The notes: generated from the letters alone by a model not told the origin. A stretch of DNA of 50,660 bases from Aeromonas australiensis (GCF_000819725.1 NZ_CDDH01000070.1:1-50660), one strand, 5' to 3'. Counted from the stretch's first letter, positions 17,177 through 26,425 are shown. Made by a program: numbers and translations.

Positions 17177-19378
17177 TTATCGACCTGGCCACACGCTCGG
17201 GCGCCACCATTCGCCACTGCGCCGGTACCAGGGGCCCTGCTCACGTTCAGCCGTCACCCGCAGCCCCTCTGCCCGCGGCTCGACCAACACGCTCCCTTGA
17301 CGGCCGGTTATCCACTGACGAGCAGGCTGATAACGGGTCACCACCTCAGTACGGGGAAAACTCCATCGGTTCATAAAGCCGGCACTGTGGATCACATCCT
17401 GTGCAGCCACCGCAGCAACAAACGGGGGGGTGGAGGAGGTTCGGCTGCCATGATGGGGACTCACCAGCAGGGTGCTGGCCAGCCCCTCCCCTTCCAGCGC
17501 CACCAGTCGCTGCTCTGCCTGCCGCTCGATATCGCCACTGAGCAATACGCTGTGCTCCCCATCGCTGATACGCACTACGCAACTGTCGTTGTTGCGTCCA
17601 CTACCAGAGTGTTCAGGCCACAACACCGCGAAGGTCAGACCTTGCCAATGCCACTGCTGCCCGCGCTGGCAGAGGGTGGTTGTGCTATCAAAGGGATAGG
17701 AGGAAATTTCGTTGCGCACGGTCAGAATACTCAGCAACCGCTGGCGATTACCGGCATGATCCCGATCCTTGTGGCTAATGATTAAATGGTCGATCACCCG
17801 GATCCCGAGGTGGTTCAACTGAGGCAGGATCACCGTATCGGCCATGTTGTAGCCACCCGGAAAACGATCACCGGTATCATAGAGGATGGCACGATCCCCC
17901 TTGCTGAGCAGTACCGCCAGCCCCTGCCCCACATCCAGCACCCGCAGTTGCCAGCGGGCAGGCGTTGGCCAGAGCGCCAACAACAGCGCACACAGACCCG
18001 GTAGCAACAGCCAACGTGCCGGGCGCCACTGCGCGGCGAACCAGAGCAGCAACAGCAGGGTGCAGAGCGGCAGCCACCAGCCGGGCAGTGGCCACCACAG
18101 TTGCAACTGGTCGGCCAACCAGTTCAGAAGCGACAACACCCATCCCAACCCCTGATCTGCCAGCCAGAACAGGAGATGGGAGAGCGCACCCGAAAATGGC
18201 GTCAGCAGCACACCGCTCAACGCCAGCGGAATGATGGCAATACAAAATAACGGCATTGCCAGCAAGTTGATCACCATGGCGAGCGGTGCGATGCCGCCGA
18301 ATAATGCGAGCTGTAGTGGCAACAGGCCAAGCAGTAACCAGAGCTGGATCTGCCAGAGTGCTGGCTTGTCATGTAGGTACCCCACCAGCAGCAGGATGGC
18401 CACCGCCAGAAACGAGAGCCAGAATCCTGCTGAATAGAGGGCAAAGGGATCCCACAGGGTCAACACCACAAAGGCCCATAACCAGACCCGGTACGCCGGC
18501 CACTCCCGCCTGCGCCAGCGCAGCACGCTCCATACCAGCACCATGATGAGTGCTCGCTCGGTTGCAATGGCAAAACCGGCCAGCCAGCTGTAGGTGACCG
18601 CAAAGAGCAGAGACACGCAGATGGCACTGCGCCACCCGACGATCCGGCCAAGCCACCAGCCGAGCACCGCAACCAAGGCAATATGCTGCCCGGAGATCGC
18701 AATAATATGGGTAAGGCCACCACCACGAAACAGGGCCCACTGGTGATCGCTGATCCCGCCACGCTCACCAAAGGTAAGCGCAGCCAGCAGGGGGGCATGG
18801 GCCAATCCTTGCCAACTGTTGCCAGCCTTTACCAACCAGCGTTCACGCAAACCGGGAGGGACGCTCTCTATTTCGATGAGCCGACGCAGATTGCCGGTCG
18901 CAGTGATCCCCTTGCCCAGCAGCAAACGCCGCCCATCCAGTCCCGCCTCGTTGGCAAGGCCATGGGCAGGTTTGAGCGAACTTACCAGGGTGACCTGGCT
19001 GCCCATGGTCATGGCGGGTAACGCCTGATAGGCATTGACCCGGATCAGGGGCTCAGGTGTCACCGATTGCCCATCGAGCGTCCTCACTCGCAGCAACAGT
19101 CGCACAAATTTATCCCCCTCGGGCTCCGCACTTTGCAACTGTGCGGTTATCATGTGGCTGGTCTGATCGCCTAACCGCTCCAGCCAAGCCAGTCGATAGG
19201 CAATATTTGCCTGCATCCAGAGGATGCCAAGCAGGAGAAACAACCACCGCCAGGCACGGTAATATACAAGGGGGATCAGCAGGGACAGCAACAGCCCCCC
19301 CCATGCAAGTGAAGGTAACCATGGCCAGAGCAGTGAGGAGCTTGCCCCCAGGGCAAACGACAACAGACGCAGATCCAT
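17177..19378 (-). CDS. comEC: DNA internalization protein ComEC/Rec2
   Basis: 733 aa from the ATG at 19378. N-terminal membrane segments with a DUF4131-type region, a central competence domain (HIIAISGQHIALVAVLGW) with many helices, and a C-terminal metallo-beta-lactamase-like domain (DVGQGLAVLL, SHKDRDHAGN). It forms the inner-membrane channel for transforming single-stranded DNA. The start was set at MDLRLL because the 30 upstream codons do not resemble the family and would overlap the divergent gene at 19406. Natural competence is known in Aeromonas; whether this strain is competent cannot be seen here. Confidence 0.93.
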   Translation of the reverse strand: MDLRLLSFALGASSSLLWPWLPSLAWGGLLLSLLIPLVYYRAWRWLFLLLGILWMQANIAYRLAWLERLGDQTSHMITAQLQSAEPEGDKFVRLLLRVRTLDGQSVTPEPLIRVNAYQALPAMTMGSQVTLVSSLKPAHGLANEAGLDGRRLLLGKGITATGNLRRLIEIESVPPGLRERWLVKAGNSWQGLAHAPLLAALTFGERGGISDHQWALFRGGGLTHIIAISGQHIALVAVLGWWLGRIVGWRSAICVSLLFAVTYSWLAGFAIATERALIMVLVWSVLRWRRREWPAYRVWLWAFVVLTLWDPFALYSAGFWLSFLAVAILLLVGYLHDKPALWQIQLWLLLGLLPLQLALFGGIAPLAMVINLLAMPLFCIAIIPLALSGVLLTPFSGALSHLLFWLADQGLGWVLSLLNWLADQLQLWWPLPGWWLPLCTLLLLLWFAAQWRPARWLLLPGLCALLLALWPTPARWQLRVLDVGQGLAVLLSKGDRAILYDTGDRFPGGYNMADTVILPQLNHLGIRVIDHLIISHKDRDHAGNRQRLLSILTVRNEISSYPFDSTTTLCQRGQQWHWQGLTFAVLWPEHSGSGRNNDSCVVRISDGEHSVLLSGDIERQAEQRLVALEGEGLASTLLVSPHHGSRTSSTPPFVAAVAAQDVIHSAGFMNRWSFPRTEVVTRYQPARQWITGRQGSVLVEPRAEGLRVTAEREQGPWYRRSGEWWRPSVWPGR

Positions 19379-19405
19379 GGAGCAAGTATTTAGCAAGGTT
19401 TCAAT

Positions 19406-19921
19406 ATGCCCAAACGACTCATACAACGCTGGATGCCAGATCAGCAAACTTTGAAAGAACACAAGCACTTGCGGCTGTTCGGCAAACTGCTACTCGATGC
19501 CAACCTCTGGCACCTCAACCGCCGCTCAGCCGCCGGGGCATTTGCAGTGGGCCTCTTTATGGCCTGGATCCCGGTCCCTTTCCAGATGGTACTGGCCGCC
19601 GGTGGCGCCATCCTGTGTCGGGTCAATCTGCCCCTCTCGGTGGCGCTGGTCTGGATCTCCAACCCGCTCACCATGCCTGCGCTTTTTTACGGTGCCTATC
19701 TACTGGGCTGTATGCTACTGGGGCACACTTCCGAACAAATTGACATCGAATTTAGCTGGCATTGGCTCGCTTCAGTCTTCGAAACCATAGCTCCCCCTCT
19801 GCTACTGGGGTCTCTGGTCATGGCCATGCTTAGCTCCCTGCTCGGCTATGCCATGATCCGCTCCGTCTGGCGTCTTAGCACTGTGCGCCAGTGGCAAAAA
19901 CGCAAGATAAACCGGCCATGA
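19406..19921 (+). CDS. DUF2062 membrane protein (first of two)
   Basis: 171 aa. DUF2062 layout: a basic N-terminal segment, then hydrophobic helices with AAGAFAVGLFMAWIPVPFQM and a WISNPLTMPALFYGAYLLG motif typical of the family. Likely inner-membrane protein; function unknown. Starts 27 bp from the divergent comEC start with AAGG about 8 nt upstream. Its TGA overlaps the ATG of a second DUF2062 gene, so the two form a paralogous, coupled pair. Confidence 0.88.
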   Translation: MPKRLIQRWMPDQQTLKEHKHLRLFGKLLLDANLWHLNRRSAAGAFAVGLFMAWIPVPFQMVLAAGGAILCRVNLPLSVALVWISNPLTMPALFYGAYLLGCMLLGHTSEQIDIEFSWHWLASVFETIAPPLLLGSLVMAMLSSLLGYAMIRSVWRLSTVRQWQKRKINRP

Positions 19922-20421
19922 TGAGTCGCTGGCTTGCCCGCTGCAAACTCGATCCCGACAGCCTGCGCCAACAGAAGTGGTTCGCCCTGTTTGGTGAGCG
20001 CCTGCTGGCCCCAGCCCTCTGGCAAGGGGGCACCCGCGCCCTGAGCGGCGCCGTAGCCGCCGGGATCTTCGCCTGCTGGTTCCCCATCCCGATGCACTCG
20101 CTGATCGCAGTCGGTCTGGCACTGGCATTCAGCCTCAATCTGCCGCTGGCGCTGCTGGCGGTCTGGTTCAACAATCCGCTGACTTTGCCGTTCATGTATC
20201 TCTACGCCTATCGCACCGGGTGTCTGGTACTGCACCAGACGCCGGAGCCTTTCCAGCTCAGCTGGACCCTCCACTGGCTGGAGCAGGAAGCGGCGACCCT
20301 GGTGCCTCCGTTCCTGCTCGGCAGCCTGCTGCTGGCAGTGTTGACCGCCCTGAGCGGCGGTCTCCTGACTGCATTGCTGCTGCAGCTGCGCAAACTGTGG
20401 CAAGGTGTCCGCACCCCCTGA
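19918..20421 (+). CDS. DUF2062 membrane protein (second of two)
   Basis: 167 aa from the first of two adjacent ATG codons at 19918, overlapping the upstream stop by four bases. Shares with its neighbour the LSGAVAAGIFACWFPIPMHS and WFNNPLTLPFMYLYAYRTG segments of DUF2062, so the pair arose by duplication. Probably a hetero-oligomeric or redundant membrane protein; role unknown. A GTG 27 bp further upstream is in frame but would lie inside the first gene. Confidence 0.87.
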   Translation: MMSRWLARCKLDPDSLRQQKWFALFGERLLAPALWQGGTRALSGAVAAGIFACWFPIPMHSLIAVGLALAFSLNLPLALLAVWFNNPLTLPFMYLYAYRTGCLVLHQTPEPFQLSWTLHWLEQEAATLVPPFLLGSLLLAVLTALSGGLLTALLLQLRKLWQGVRTP

Positions 20422-20461
20422 GTGGCCTTACCATTGTCTGGCGATCTGCTGTTGGCGATCA

Positions 20462-20493
20462 AAAAAGCCCGCCACCTTGGTGACGGGCTTTTT
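20462..20493. terminator. Bidirectional terminator between DUF2062 pair and aspC
   Basis: Stem AAAAAGCCCG (20462-20471) with CGGGCTTTTT (20484-20493). Serves the convergent DUF2062 and aspC transcripts. Confidence 0.85.
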
Positions 20494-20535
20494 CATCCCA
20501 TTGGGCCGCATAGTGCCAGTGCACAAGCGATGGGA

Positions 20536-21726
20536 TTACAACACCTTGGCGATGGCCTCGCACAGGGGATCAATGTTGGCGCGGGTAATTCCGGCCACGC
20601 TGATCCGGCCGGAGCCAACGATATAGATGGCAAATTCACTCTTGAGCAGCTCAACCTGATCCTTGGAGAGGCCGGAGAAGGAGAACATGCCGTTCTGCTC
20701 GCGGATAAAGCTGAAGTCCTGACTCACGCCGAGGGCAGCCAGCTTCTCGACCAGCAGCTCGCGCATCTCGCGGATCCGCACCCGCATGGCGGCCACTTCT
20801 TCGACCCACTCGGCATAGAGAGCCGGATCGCTCACCACAGCGGTGACCACAGCAGCACCATGTGATGGCGGATTGGAGTAGTTGGCACGGATCACGGTCT
20901 TGACCTGGGTGAAGGCCACATCGGCGATCTCCTTGGTCGCGCTGACCAGGGTGAAGGCGCCGACCCGCTCGTTGTAGAGGCCGAAGTTCTTGGAGAAAGA
21001 GCTCGCCACCAGCAGCTCGTCATGGCACTCGGCGAAGATGCGCAGGCCTTCGGCATCCTCTTCAATACCACGGGCAAAACCCTGATAGGCGAAGTCAAAC
21101 AGCGGCAACCAGCCGGCGGCAGCACTCTGCTTGGCCAGCGCTCGCCACTGATCGCTAGTGGGGTCGATACCGGTCGGGTTGTGGCAGCAGCCGTGCAACA
21201 GTACCAGATCGCCCGCTTGCGCCTCAGCCAGAGACGTTTGCATGGCGGCAAAATCGAGACCTTTGGTCGCCGCATCGTAGTACTTGTACCACTTGACGGT
21301 CAGGCCCGCGGCCTGGAATACGCTGACATGGTTGGCCCAGGTGGGGTCGGAGATCCAGATGGTCTTGGCCAGACCGTTGCGCACCACGAATTCAGCCGCG
21401 ATACGCAGGGCACCGGTGCCGCCCGGCGCTTGCGCAGTCTTGGCGCGGCCGCTGGCAACCAGCGCGGAATGCTGCCCGAACAGCAGTTGCTGCACGATGC
21501 GGCCATATTCGATATTGCCTTCAATACCGAGGTAGTTCTTGGTCTTCTCGTCGGTCAGCAGCTTCTGCTCGGCTTTCTTGACACAGTGAAGAATGGGGGT
21601 GGCACCGGACTCATCCTTGTAGATCCCTACGCCCAGATTGATTTTGTGGCTGCGAGAGTCAGCACGGAAGGCTTCGGTCAGGCCCAGGATCGGATCCGCT
21701 GGGGCGGCAACAACCTTTTCAAACAT
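20536..21726 (-). CDS. aspC: Aspartate (aromatic) aminotransferase
   Basis: 396 aa from the ATG at 21726, identical in length to E. coli AspC. PLP-dependent class I enzyme interconverting aspartate and 2-oxoglutarate with oxaloacetate and glutamate. The N-terminus [28 protein letters not shown] and the PLP-lysine segment [15 protein letters not shown] all match. The paralogue TyrB is close; AspC is favoured by overall resemblance but not proven. Single-gene unit with terminators on both sides. Confidence 0.92.
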   Translation of the reverse strand: MFEKVVAAPADPILGLTEAFRADSRSHKINLGVGIYKDESGATPILHCVKKAEQKLLTDEKTKNYLGIEGNIEYGRIVQQLLFGQHSALVASGRAKTAQAPGGTGALRIAAEFVVRNGLAKTIWISDPTWANHVSVFQAAGLTVKWYKYYDAATKGLDFAAMQTSLAEAQAGDLVLLHGCCHNPTGIDPTSDQWRALAKQSAAAGWLPLFDFAYQGFARGIEEDAEGLRIFAECHDELLVASSFSKNFGLYNERVGAFTLVSATKEIADVAFTQVKTVIRANYSNPPSHGAAVVTAVVSDPALYAEWVEEVAAMRVRIREMRELLVEKLAALGVSQDFSFIREQNGMFSFSGLSKDQVELLKSEFAIYIVGSGRISVAGITRANIDPLCEAIAKVL

Positions 21727-21781
21727 GGTATTCCCTGTATTCCGTTGAGTTCGTTGGGTGGCAAAGCGGCTTGATAAACAA

Positions 21782-21804
21782 AAGCGCTCATCTGGCGAGC
21801 GCTT
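21782..21804 (-). terminator. Terminator of the TOPRIM-like gene
   Basis: Stem AAGCGCTC (21782-21789) with GAGCGCTT (21797-21804), 7-nt loop, then TTGTTT on the minus strand. It separates the TOPRIM-like gene from aspC. Confidence 0.65.
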
Positions 21805-21871
21805 CGTCACCTCTTTATATCACCGTGTTCAATGGGGGAAAACCGCTTTTTGGCTCGCTTTCAGGCCAATT

Positions 21872-22819
21872 TCAACCAACGGCATGCCACGCTGGTGCCA
21901 GCGCGCACACCTCGGCCGACAAGCCACCATTGGACTCAACCAAACCGCTACAAACTGCTAACAATGACTTGGGGATCCGGCTCGGCTCCCAGTGCCGAGC
22001 CTCAGTCAAAGGCTGGGCATACGCGCTGAGGATGGGGGCCAGATCACGGGGCAACCACCAGCTGGCCGGACGACCTAGCCGCTGGGCCAGCGCCTGCAGC
22101 CGATCCACCCCGGCAGGGTCGAGGGCGGTGAGATGACTCCACAGCACATTGGGTGGCAGCGCCGCCACCACCTGCTGCAAGGCCAGAGGAGCCGATGGTG
22201 GAGCCCATACCAGCAAGATGCCGGGCTCAAGAGGTAACTCGGCAAAGGCACCAACGCTGTCGGTGGTGATCACCCGCTCGATACTCCCCTGCCCCCACAG
22301 GATCTTGCCAAGCCCCGCCAGGGTGCGCTCGGGTAGGGCTATCTCTCCCAGCGCCTGCAGCCAGGGGGCCGCGTCGATCAGGGTGCCGCCGCTGAAAAAG
22401 AGGCTGAACGGCTGGGCGGCGCGCAAGCGCAACAGCTGATCGGCACAGAGCCGAATGCCCTTATCCTCGAAATCGATCTGCTCGTTGGGGGTGAAGTTCA
22501 CTTCTGACTTATGATAGAGCGCCGCCAGCACCCGCTCGTTGACCAGCTCTCCCAATTGCCAGCCCTGAGCATGCAACCACTCCTCGGGCTCGGGGGGAGC
22601 GGTGGCGATCTCGGCCAGCATCAGCTCGCGGGTGAGATAGCGCCGTCCGGCCGGTGTCAGCTCATAGCAGTGGTTGCCATGGGCCAGCAGTAATTGATTA
22701 TCCCTGAGCAAGCCCACCAGCGGCTGCCACTGGCGGCCACGGATCACCACGGGCGAATGACTCAGCAACTGCTGCGCCAGCGCCCGCCATTCGGGGTGAC
22801 TAAAGTCGATCAATGGCAA
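21872..22819 (-). CDS. Uncharacterised protein, possibly a degenerate JetD/DUF2220-type TOPRIM protein
   Basis: 315 aa starting at a TTG (22819) with AGGG just upstream; no ATG fits. The N-terminal half is predicted winged-helix-like (YELTPAGRRYLTRELMLAEI at 52-71). Residues 180-260 run strand-helix-strand: RVITTDSVGAFAELP, ILLVWAPPSAP, then LTALDPAGVDRLQAL. This spacing recalls the TOPRIM-like domain of JetD-type proteins (VENxxxF, then GDLDxxG), but the first acidic residue would be D187 instead of Glu and the GDLD box is TALD, so catalysis is doubtful. The resemblance is from memory and needs a profile search. It stands alone between aspC and hdfR with its own terminator; no Wadjet partners are nearby. 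Confidence 0.55.
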   Translation of the reverse strand: MPLIDFSHPEWRALAQQLLSHSPVVIRGRQWQPLVGLLRDNQLLLAHGNHCYELTPAGRRYLTRELMLAEIATAPPEPEEWLHAQGWQLGELVNERVLAALYHKSEVNFTPNEQIDFEDKGIRLCADQLLRLRAAQPFSLFFSGGTLIDAAPWLQALGEIALPERTLAGLGKILWGQGSIERVITTDSVGAFAELPLEPGILLVWAPPSAPLALQQVVAALPPNVLWSHLTALDPAGVDRLQALAQRLGRPASWWLPRDLAPILSAYAQPLTEARHWEPSRIPKSLLAVCSGLVESNGGLSAEVCALAPAWHAVG

Positions 22820-22937
22820 CCCATCCCTATGTACGTTCCATCGGATAAACAGCCTGGAAAGGTACCGTTACCGAGCGATGACGCCAAGCCTGCCGCGCCA
22901 ATTACGTGACCTTGCTCCCTGCAATTCTCCCCAAACA

Positions 22938-22965
22938 GCAGAGCCCACCATGGGGTGGGCTCTGC
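22938..22965 (-). terminator. hdfR terminator hairpin
   Basis: Perfect 12-bp stem GCAGAGCCCACC (22938-22949) with GGTGGGCTCTGC (22954-22965), 4-nt loop; short T tail on the minus strand. 20 nt past the hdfR stop. Confidence 0.65.
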
Positions 22966-22984
22966 CTTGGATAACACGCGACGT

Positions 22985-23857
22985 TTATTCGATATTGAGG
23001 CACAGCTCAGCGTCGTGCCACCCCAGTGGCAAGGTCAGCAGCTGATCGATCAGCTCCCGGCGATCTGATTTCTCCAGATAGGCGAGATAGAGCGGACGGC
23101 TCAGTGGCTGGCCCCCCTCCACCAGATGGAGCGCCCCCTTCTCGAGGAAAGGGCTGACCATCCGCCGTGGCAGATAGGCGGCACCACCGTTGGCCAGCAC
23201 AAACTGCAATGCCATGCTGGCGGAGCTGGAGTGCAGCACCGGGGTCTTTTGCAAGCTCTGCAAGCGGCTGGGCTGCGGCTCGAAGCTGGTGCCCCAGTCG
23301 AGGTGGATATGCGGCATCTGCATCAGGTTATCGGCATTGGCCACCGGATCCCGGCTCACCAGCTCGAACACCAGCTCACCGATAGGATGCAGGGCGATCT
23401 CGTCGATCTTGGTGGGCTCGGAAAGCAACGCCAGGTCGAGGGAACGCTCCAGCAACTGGCGGCAGAGGTGCTCGCGGGAGGCCGTTTCCAGCCGTACCGC
23501 CAAACCGGGCGCCAGTGCATAGATATGGTTGAGCCAGTCGTTGAAATCGAGCTCCCAGAACACCGCTGGCGCACCGATGGCCAACTGCTGGCTGAATCCC
23601 GGTGAGAGCGCTACATCCTGCTTGGCTCGACCAAGGGTATGCAAGATGGCGTCTGCATAGGGCAGCAGACGCTCACCGGAGGCAGTCAGACGGATGTTGT
23701 TGCGATGACGGGCAAACAGACTGACACCCAGTTGCTGCTCGAGCTGGCGGATCCGGAAACTCACCGCCGACTGGGTCAGGTAGAGATTTTCAGCAGCCCG
23801 GCCAAAATGCCGGGTCTTGCTCACCTCGATAAAAGTCCGAAGCAGCTCGGTATCCAT
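22985..23857 (-). CDS. hdfR: LysR-type regulator HdfR
   Basis: 290 aa. N-terminal winged helix (MDTELLRTFIEVSKTRHFGR, then AAENLYLTQSAVSFRIRQLE), nearly the same as E. coli HdfR, followed by a periplasmic-binding-like effector domain. In E. coli, HdfR represses flhDC and its expression is silenced by H-NS; Aeromonas flagellar control differs, so the target here is unknown. The ATG overlaps the maoP stop by one base (TAATG), so it is translated from the maoP transcript, unlike the divergent E. coli arrangement. Confidence 0.88.
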   Translation of the reverse strand: MDTELLRTFIEVSKTRHFGRAAENLYLTQSAVSFRIRQLEQQLGVSLFARHRNNIRLTASGERLLPYADAILHTLGRAKQDVALSPGFSQQLAIGAPAVFWELDFNDWLNHIYALAPGLAVRLETASREHLCRQLLERSLDLALLSEPTKIDEIALHPIGELVFELVSRDPVANADNLMQMPHIHLDWGTSFEPQPSRLQSLQKTPVLHSSSASMALQFVLANGGAAYLPRRMVSPFLEKGALHLVEGGQPLSRPLYLAYLEKSDRRELIDQLLTLPLGWHDAELCLNIE

Positions 23858-24231
23858 TAATCGATGGACTCGTCACTGCCACCACCGCTGCCACCACCAA
23901 CGTCAAAGCTGGCACCGCCACCGCTACTCTCTTCGCTGGCACCACCAACGATGGTGCAGAGGCGATGAACACGCTTGGGCCCAATCACCTTGAGATACTT
24001 GAACCACACCTTGGCGTGAGGGTTGGCACCGGCCGCACCGGACTTGATCTGCTCGACGAAGGCGGACTCCACATCGTCACGGGGTGCCTGAGTCCCCTGA
24101 TAAAGTGCCAACATGGCAGTACCATACTTTTCCAGACTGTCCGCTTCGGCCACAGTGAATTCACCACTGCGACGCAGGCCACGGGGAAAATGTTTGAAGT
24201 CGTTGAAACGCTTGTCTGATTCGAAGCTCAT
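23857..24231 (-). CDS. maoP: Macrodomain Ori protein MaoP (DUF413/YifE)
   Basis: 124 aa from the ATG at 24231. The DUF413 core (SFESDKRFNDFKHFPRGLRR through KVWFKYLKVIGPKRVHRLC) matches YifE/MaoP, needed in E. coli for Ori macrodomain organisation together with the site maoS. The C-terminal tail of about 30 residues is Gly/Ser/Glu-rich and probably disordered. Coupled to hdfR by a one-base overlap. No maoS could be identified by eye. Confidence 0.85.
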   Translation of the reverse strand: MSFESDKRFNDFKHFPRGLRRSGEFTVAEADSLEKYGTAMLALYQGTQAPRDDVESAFVEQIKSGAAGANPHAKVWFKYLKVIGPKRVHRLCTIVGGASEESSGGGASFDVGGGSGGGSDESID

Positions 24232-24459
24232 AGTGCTCTTTTTTCTGGTTAGTTTGACCTTTGCGGGCAAGTATCATCAGGCCATCGCCGAGTGCAAAAT
24301 CAATTTTCTCACTATGTTAATAAATATCTTTTATCGAACTAAGTTTGCCCCATCGCTGACGCCGATTTTGTGGCATAACACACAAAAAACGTTGATAAAT
24401 AATAAACTTATGTAAACGTGCAGCCAATTTTCACGTCACTTTTTGGACTGTGCAGGCAA

Positions 24460-24487
24460 AAATAAAGCGCCATACGGCGCTTTATTT
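24460..24487. terminator. Terminator downstream of ecotin gene
   Basis: Stem AAATAAAGCGCC (24460-24471) with GGCGCTTTATTT (24476-24487), 4-nt loop. It ends the ecotin transcript on the minus strand. The remaining 24232-24459 stretch is AT-rich and holds the maoP promoter. Confidence 0.8.
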
Positions 24488-24529
24488 ATCACATCAGGTG
24501 AACCAGCTGAACCCTTGGTTCAAACATGC

Positions 24530-25012
24530 TTACTCAATCATGGCCGGTTGGGCCAGGTTGTCGGCACGCCACAGACGGTAGCGCACTTCATACTCCTGCG
24601 GTACGTAGATCACGAACGGCAGTTTTGAGTTGTAGTTCACGAAGAAGCCCTGACCGTAGATCTGGACGAAGGTCTCTTTCTGCTGGTTATCCGGGCACAT
24701 CATCAGGGTGCTGATGGGGTCGGAGACTTTGCCCAGTTTCAGGTAGTTGTAGCCCCAGCCTTTGACGCTGTGCTGTTCCAGGTTGCCTGCAAAACGCGGT
24801 ACGTTGCAATCAACCATCATCTTTTTGCCGACCTGCAGCTCGACCATCATGTCGGCTTCTTTCTCGACTTCAGGCAGGCGGATCACCACACGTTCCTGAT
24901 TCACGTCAGCGGCTGGGAACATGCTGATATCAAATTTTTTAGGCTCGGCGGCGAAGGCATGGCCACCCAGCAACAAGGCGCCCAGCAGGCTAAAACGCAA
25001 TACGGTTTTCAT
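24530..25012 (-). CDS. eco: Ecotin, periplasmic serine protease inhibitor
   Basis: 160 aa from the ATG at 25012, chosen by GAGG upstream and by the signal peptide (MKTVLRFSLLGALLLGG, cleavage after AFA). The mature part matches ecotin: ERVVIRLPEVE, VDCNVPRF, GWGYNYL, the reactive loop STLMMCPD and YNSKLPFVIYVP. The two Cys around the loop (CNVP and MMCP) can form the stabilising disulfide. Ecotin dimers block trypsin-, chymotrypsin- and elastase-like proteases and protect bacteria from neutrophil elastase. The residue aligned with the E. coli P1 Met84 is Leu here, which may shift target preference. Confidence 0.93.
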   Translation of the reverse strand: MKTVLRFSLLGALLLGGHAFAAEPKKFDISMFPAADVNQERVVIRLPEVEKEADMMVELQVGKKMMVDCNVPRFAGNLEQHSVKGWGYNYLKLGKVSDPISTLMMCPDNQQKETFVQIYGQGFFVNYNSKLPFVIYVPQEYEVRYRLWRADNLAQPAMIE

Positions 25013-25180
25013 CTGTACCTCATGGGGTTGGTTCAACGCCGCTAGACTAACCGCTCTGCCGATTTCATGCCAGCGATCTGCCATGTAAAAAGTGCGTAAA
25101 ATGATATAGATCCGGCATACCATGACGTGATCTGGCTATTTTCTGACAGGGCGCATATGCCCGTTGCAGGAACCTCAAAC

Positions 25181-25204
25181 AAAAAACGAGGCCAATTGGC
25201 CTCG
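25181..25204 (-). terminator. glpQ terminator
   Basis: Perfect palindrome CGAGGCCAATTGGCCTCG (25187-25204) followed on the minus strand by six T residues (25181-25186). Confidence 0.85.
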
Positions 25205-25230
25205 CATTGCATTCAAATGGCACCAAAGTA

Positions 25231-26319
25231 CTAGTTGGCCGCCTCTTCATGGGCCTTGATGACGGCCACCGCCTTGTCGGGGAAGTCGCTGAACACCCCG
25301 TCCACATCAGCCTGATAGAGGAAGATGTTAAGGAGATCGGTGAAATCCTTGGCATAGGCCGGGATCTGCCCCTCATCCTGACGGAAGGTATAGGGATGCA
25401 CTTTCAGCCCCGCCGCGTGGGCCTCTTTCACCATGTTGCTGAACACAGGCTTGCCCGGGGTGCCGGGCTCGGTGACGATCATCGGCTTCCACGGACCGAT
25501 CCCTTCGGCATAGGTGGCGATGGTTTTCATCGCCCCCGGCTTGAACATCCAGTCATAGCTGTAAGGGATCGCCTTGCCCTTGGCGTCATAGACCATGGTC
25601 TCGTTCCAGTCGGTCTCGGCCATCAGTTGCACCAGTTTCAGATCCATGCCCATGGCGGGCATCAGCTCGCTGTTGATACGCTTGAGCTCGTTGGCATCGA
25701 AGCACTGCAGATAGACCTTGTCATCCTTGCTGGTGTAGCCGTACTCCTTGAGCACCTTCAGCACCGCCTTGGAGATATCCTTGCCTTCGTGACGGAACAG
25801 CCAGGGGGCCTTGATCTCCGGGTAGATCCCGATGTTCTTGCCGGTGCTCTTGTTGAGCCCCTGGATCATCTCGATCTCCTCCTGGAAGGTGTGGATCTTG
25901 AAGTCTGACTGCCAGAGCGGGAAACGGGCCGGATAGACCGGCACCTGCTTGCCATCCACCAGCTGGAACGGCTCGGTCATGCGCAGGGAACGCACCTCGT
26001 CCAGGGTGAAATCCACCACATAGTAACGGCCGTCCGGACGGGCACGGCCGGGGAAGCGCGCCGCCACATCGGTGATGCCATCGAGGAAGTGATCGTGCAT
26101 CACCACCAGTTGGTCATCCTTGGTCATCACCAGATCCTGCTCCAGATAGTCGGCCCCCATACCATAGGCCAGCGCCTTGGATGCCAGGGTATGCTCCGGC
26201 AGGTAGCCGGAGGCACCACGGTGGGCAATTACCACCTTGCCTTCATCGGCAGCAAACAGGGGGAATGAGAGGGATGCCCCAAGGCTCAAGGCGATGAGGG
26301 AAACGGCGAGTTTTTTCAT
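25231..26319 (-). CDS. glpQ: Periplasmic glycerophosphodiester phosphodiesterase
   Basis: 362 aa. Signal peptide about 1-23 (cleavage after LFA). GDPD TIM-barrel with the catalytic IAHRGASGYLPEHT start and the EQDLVMTKDDQLVVMHD acid/His segment. It cleaves glycerophosphodiesters such as glycerophosphocholine to sn-glycerol-3-phosphate plus alcohol in the periplasm, feeding GlpT. In E. coli it is in an operon with glpT; here it follows glpD, separated by 106 bp. Confidence 0.96.
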   Translation of the reverse strand: MKKLAVSLIALSLGASLSFPLFAADEGKVVIAHRGASGYLPEHTLASKALAYGMGADYLEQDLVMTKDDQLVVMHDHFLDGITDVAARFPGRARPDGRYYVVDFTLDEVRSLRMTEPFQLVDGKQVPVYPARFPLWQSDFKIHTFQEEIEMIQGLNKSTGKNIGIYPEIKAPWLFRHEGKDISKAVLKVLKEYGYTSKDDKVYLQCFDANELKRINSELMPAMGMDLKLVQLMAETDWNETMVYDAKGKAIPYSYDWMFKPGAMKTIATYAEGIGPWKPMIVTEPGTPGKPVFSNMVKEAHAAGLKVHPYTFRQDEGQIPAYAKDFTDLLNIFLYQADVDGVFSDFPDKAVAVIKAHEEAAN

Positions 26320-26425
26320 ATGTGATGCTCTTTATTATTGTGTGTAGGTAATTGTTCTATCAGAGATTTGTTTCATATTTACGGTGGCAAGCGGTGGGCA
26401 GTAGCGCACTGCCCACCGTCACTCA

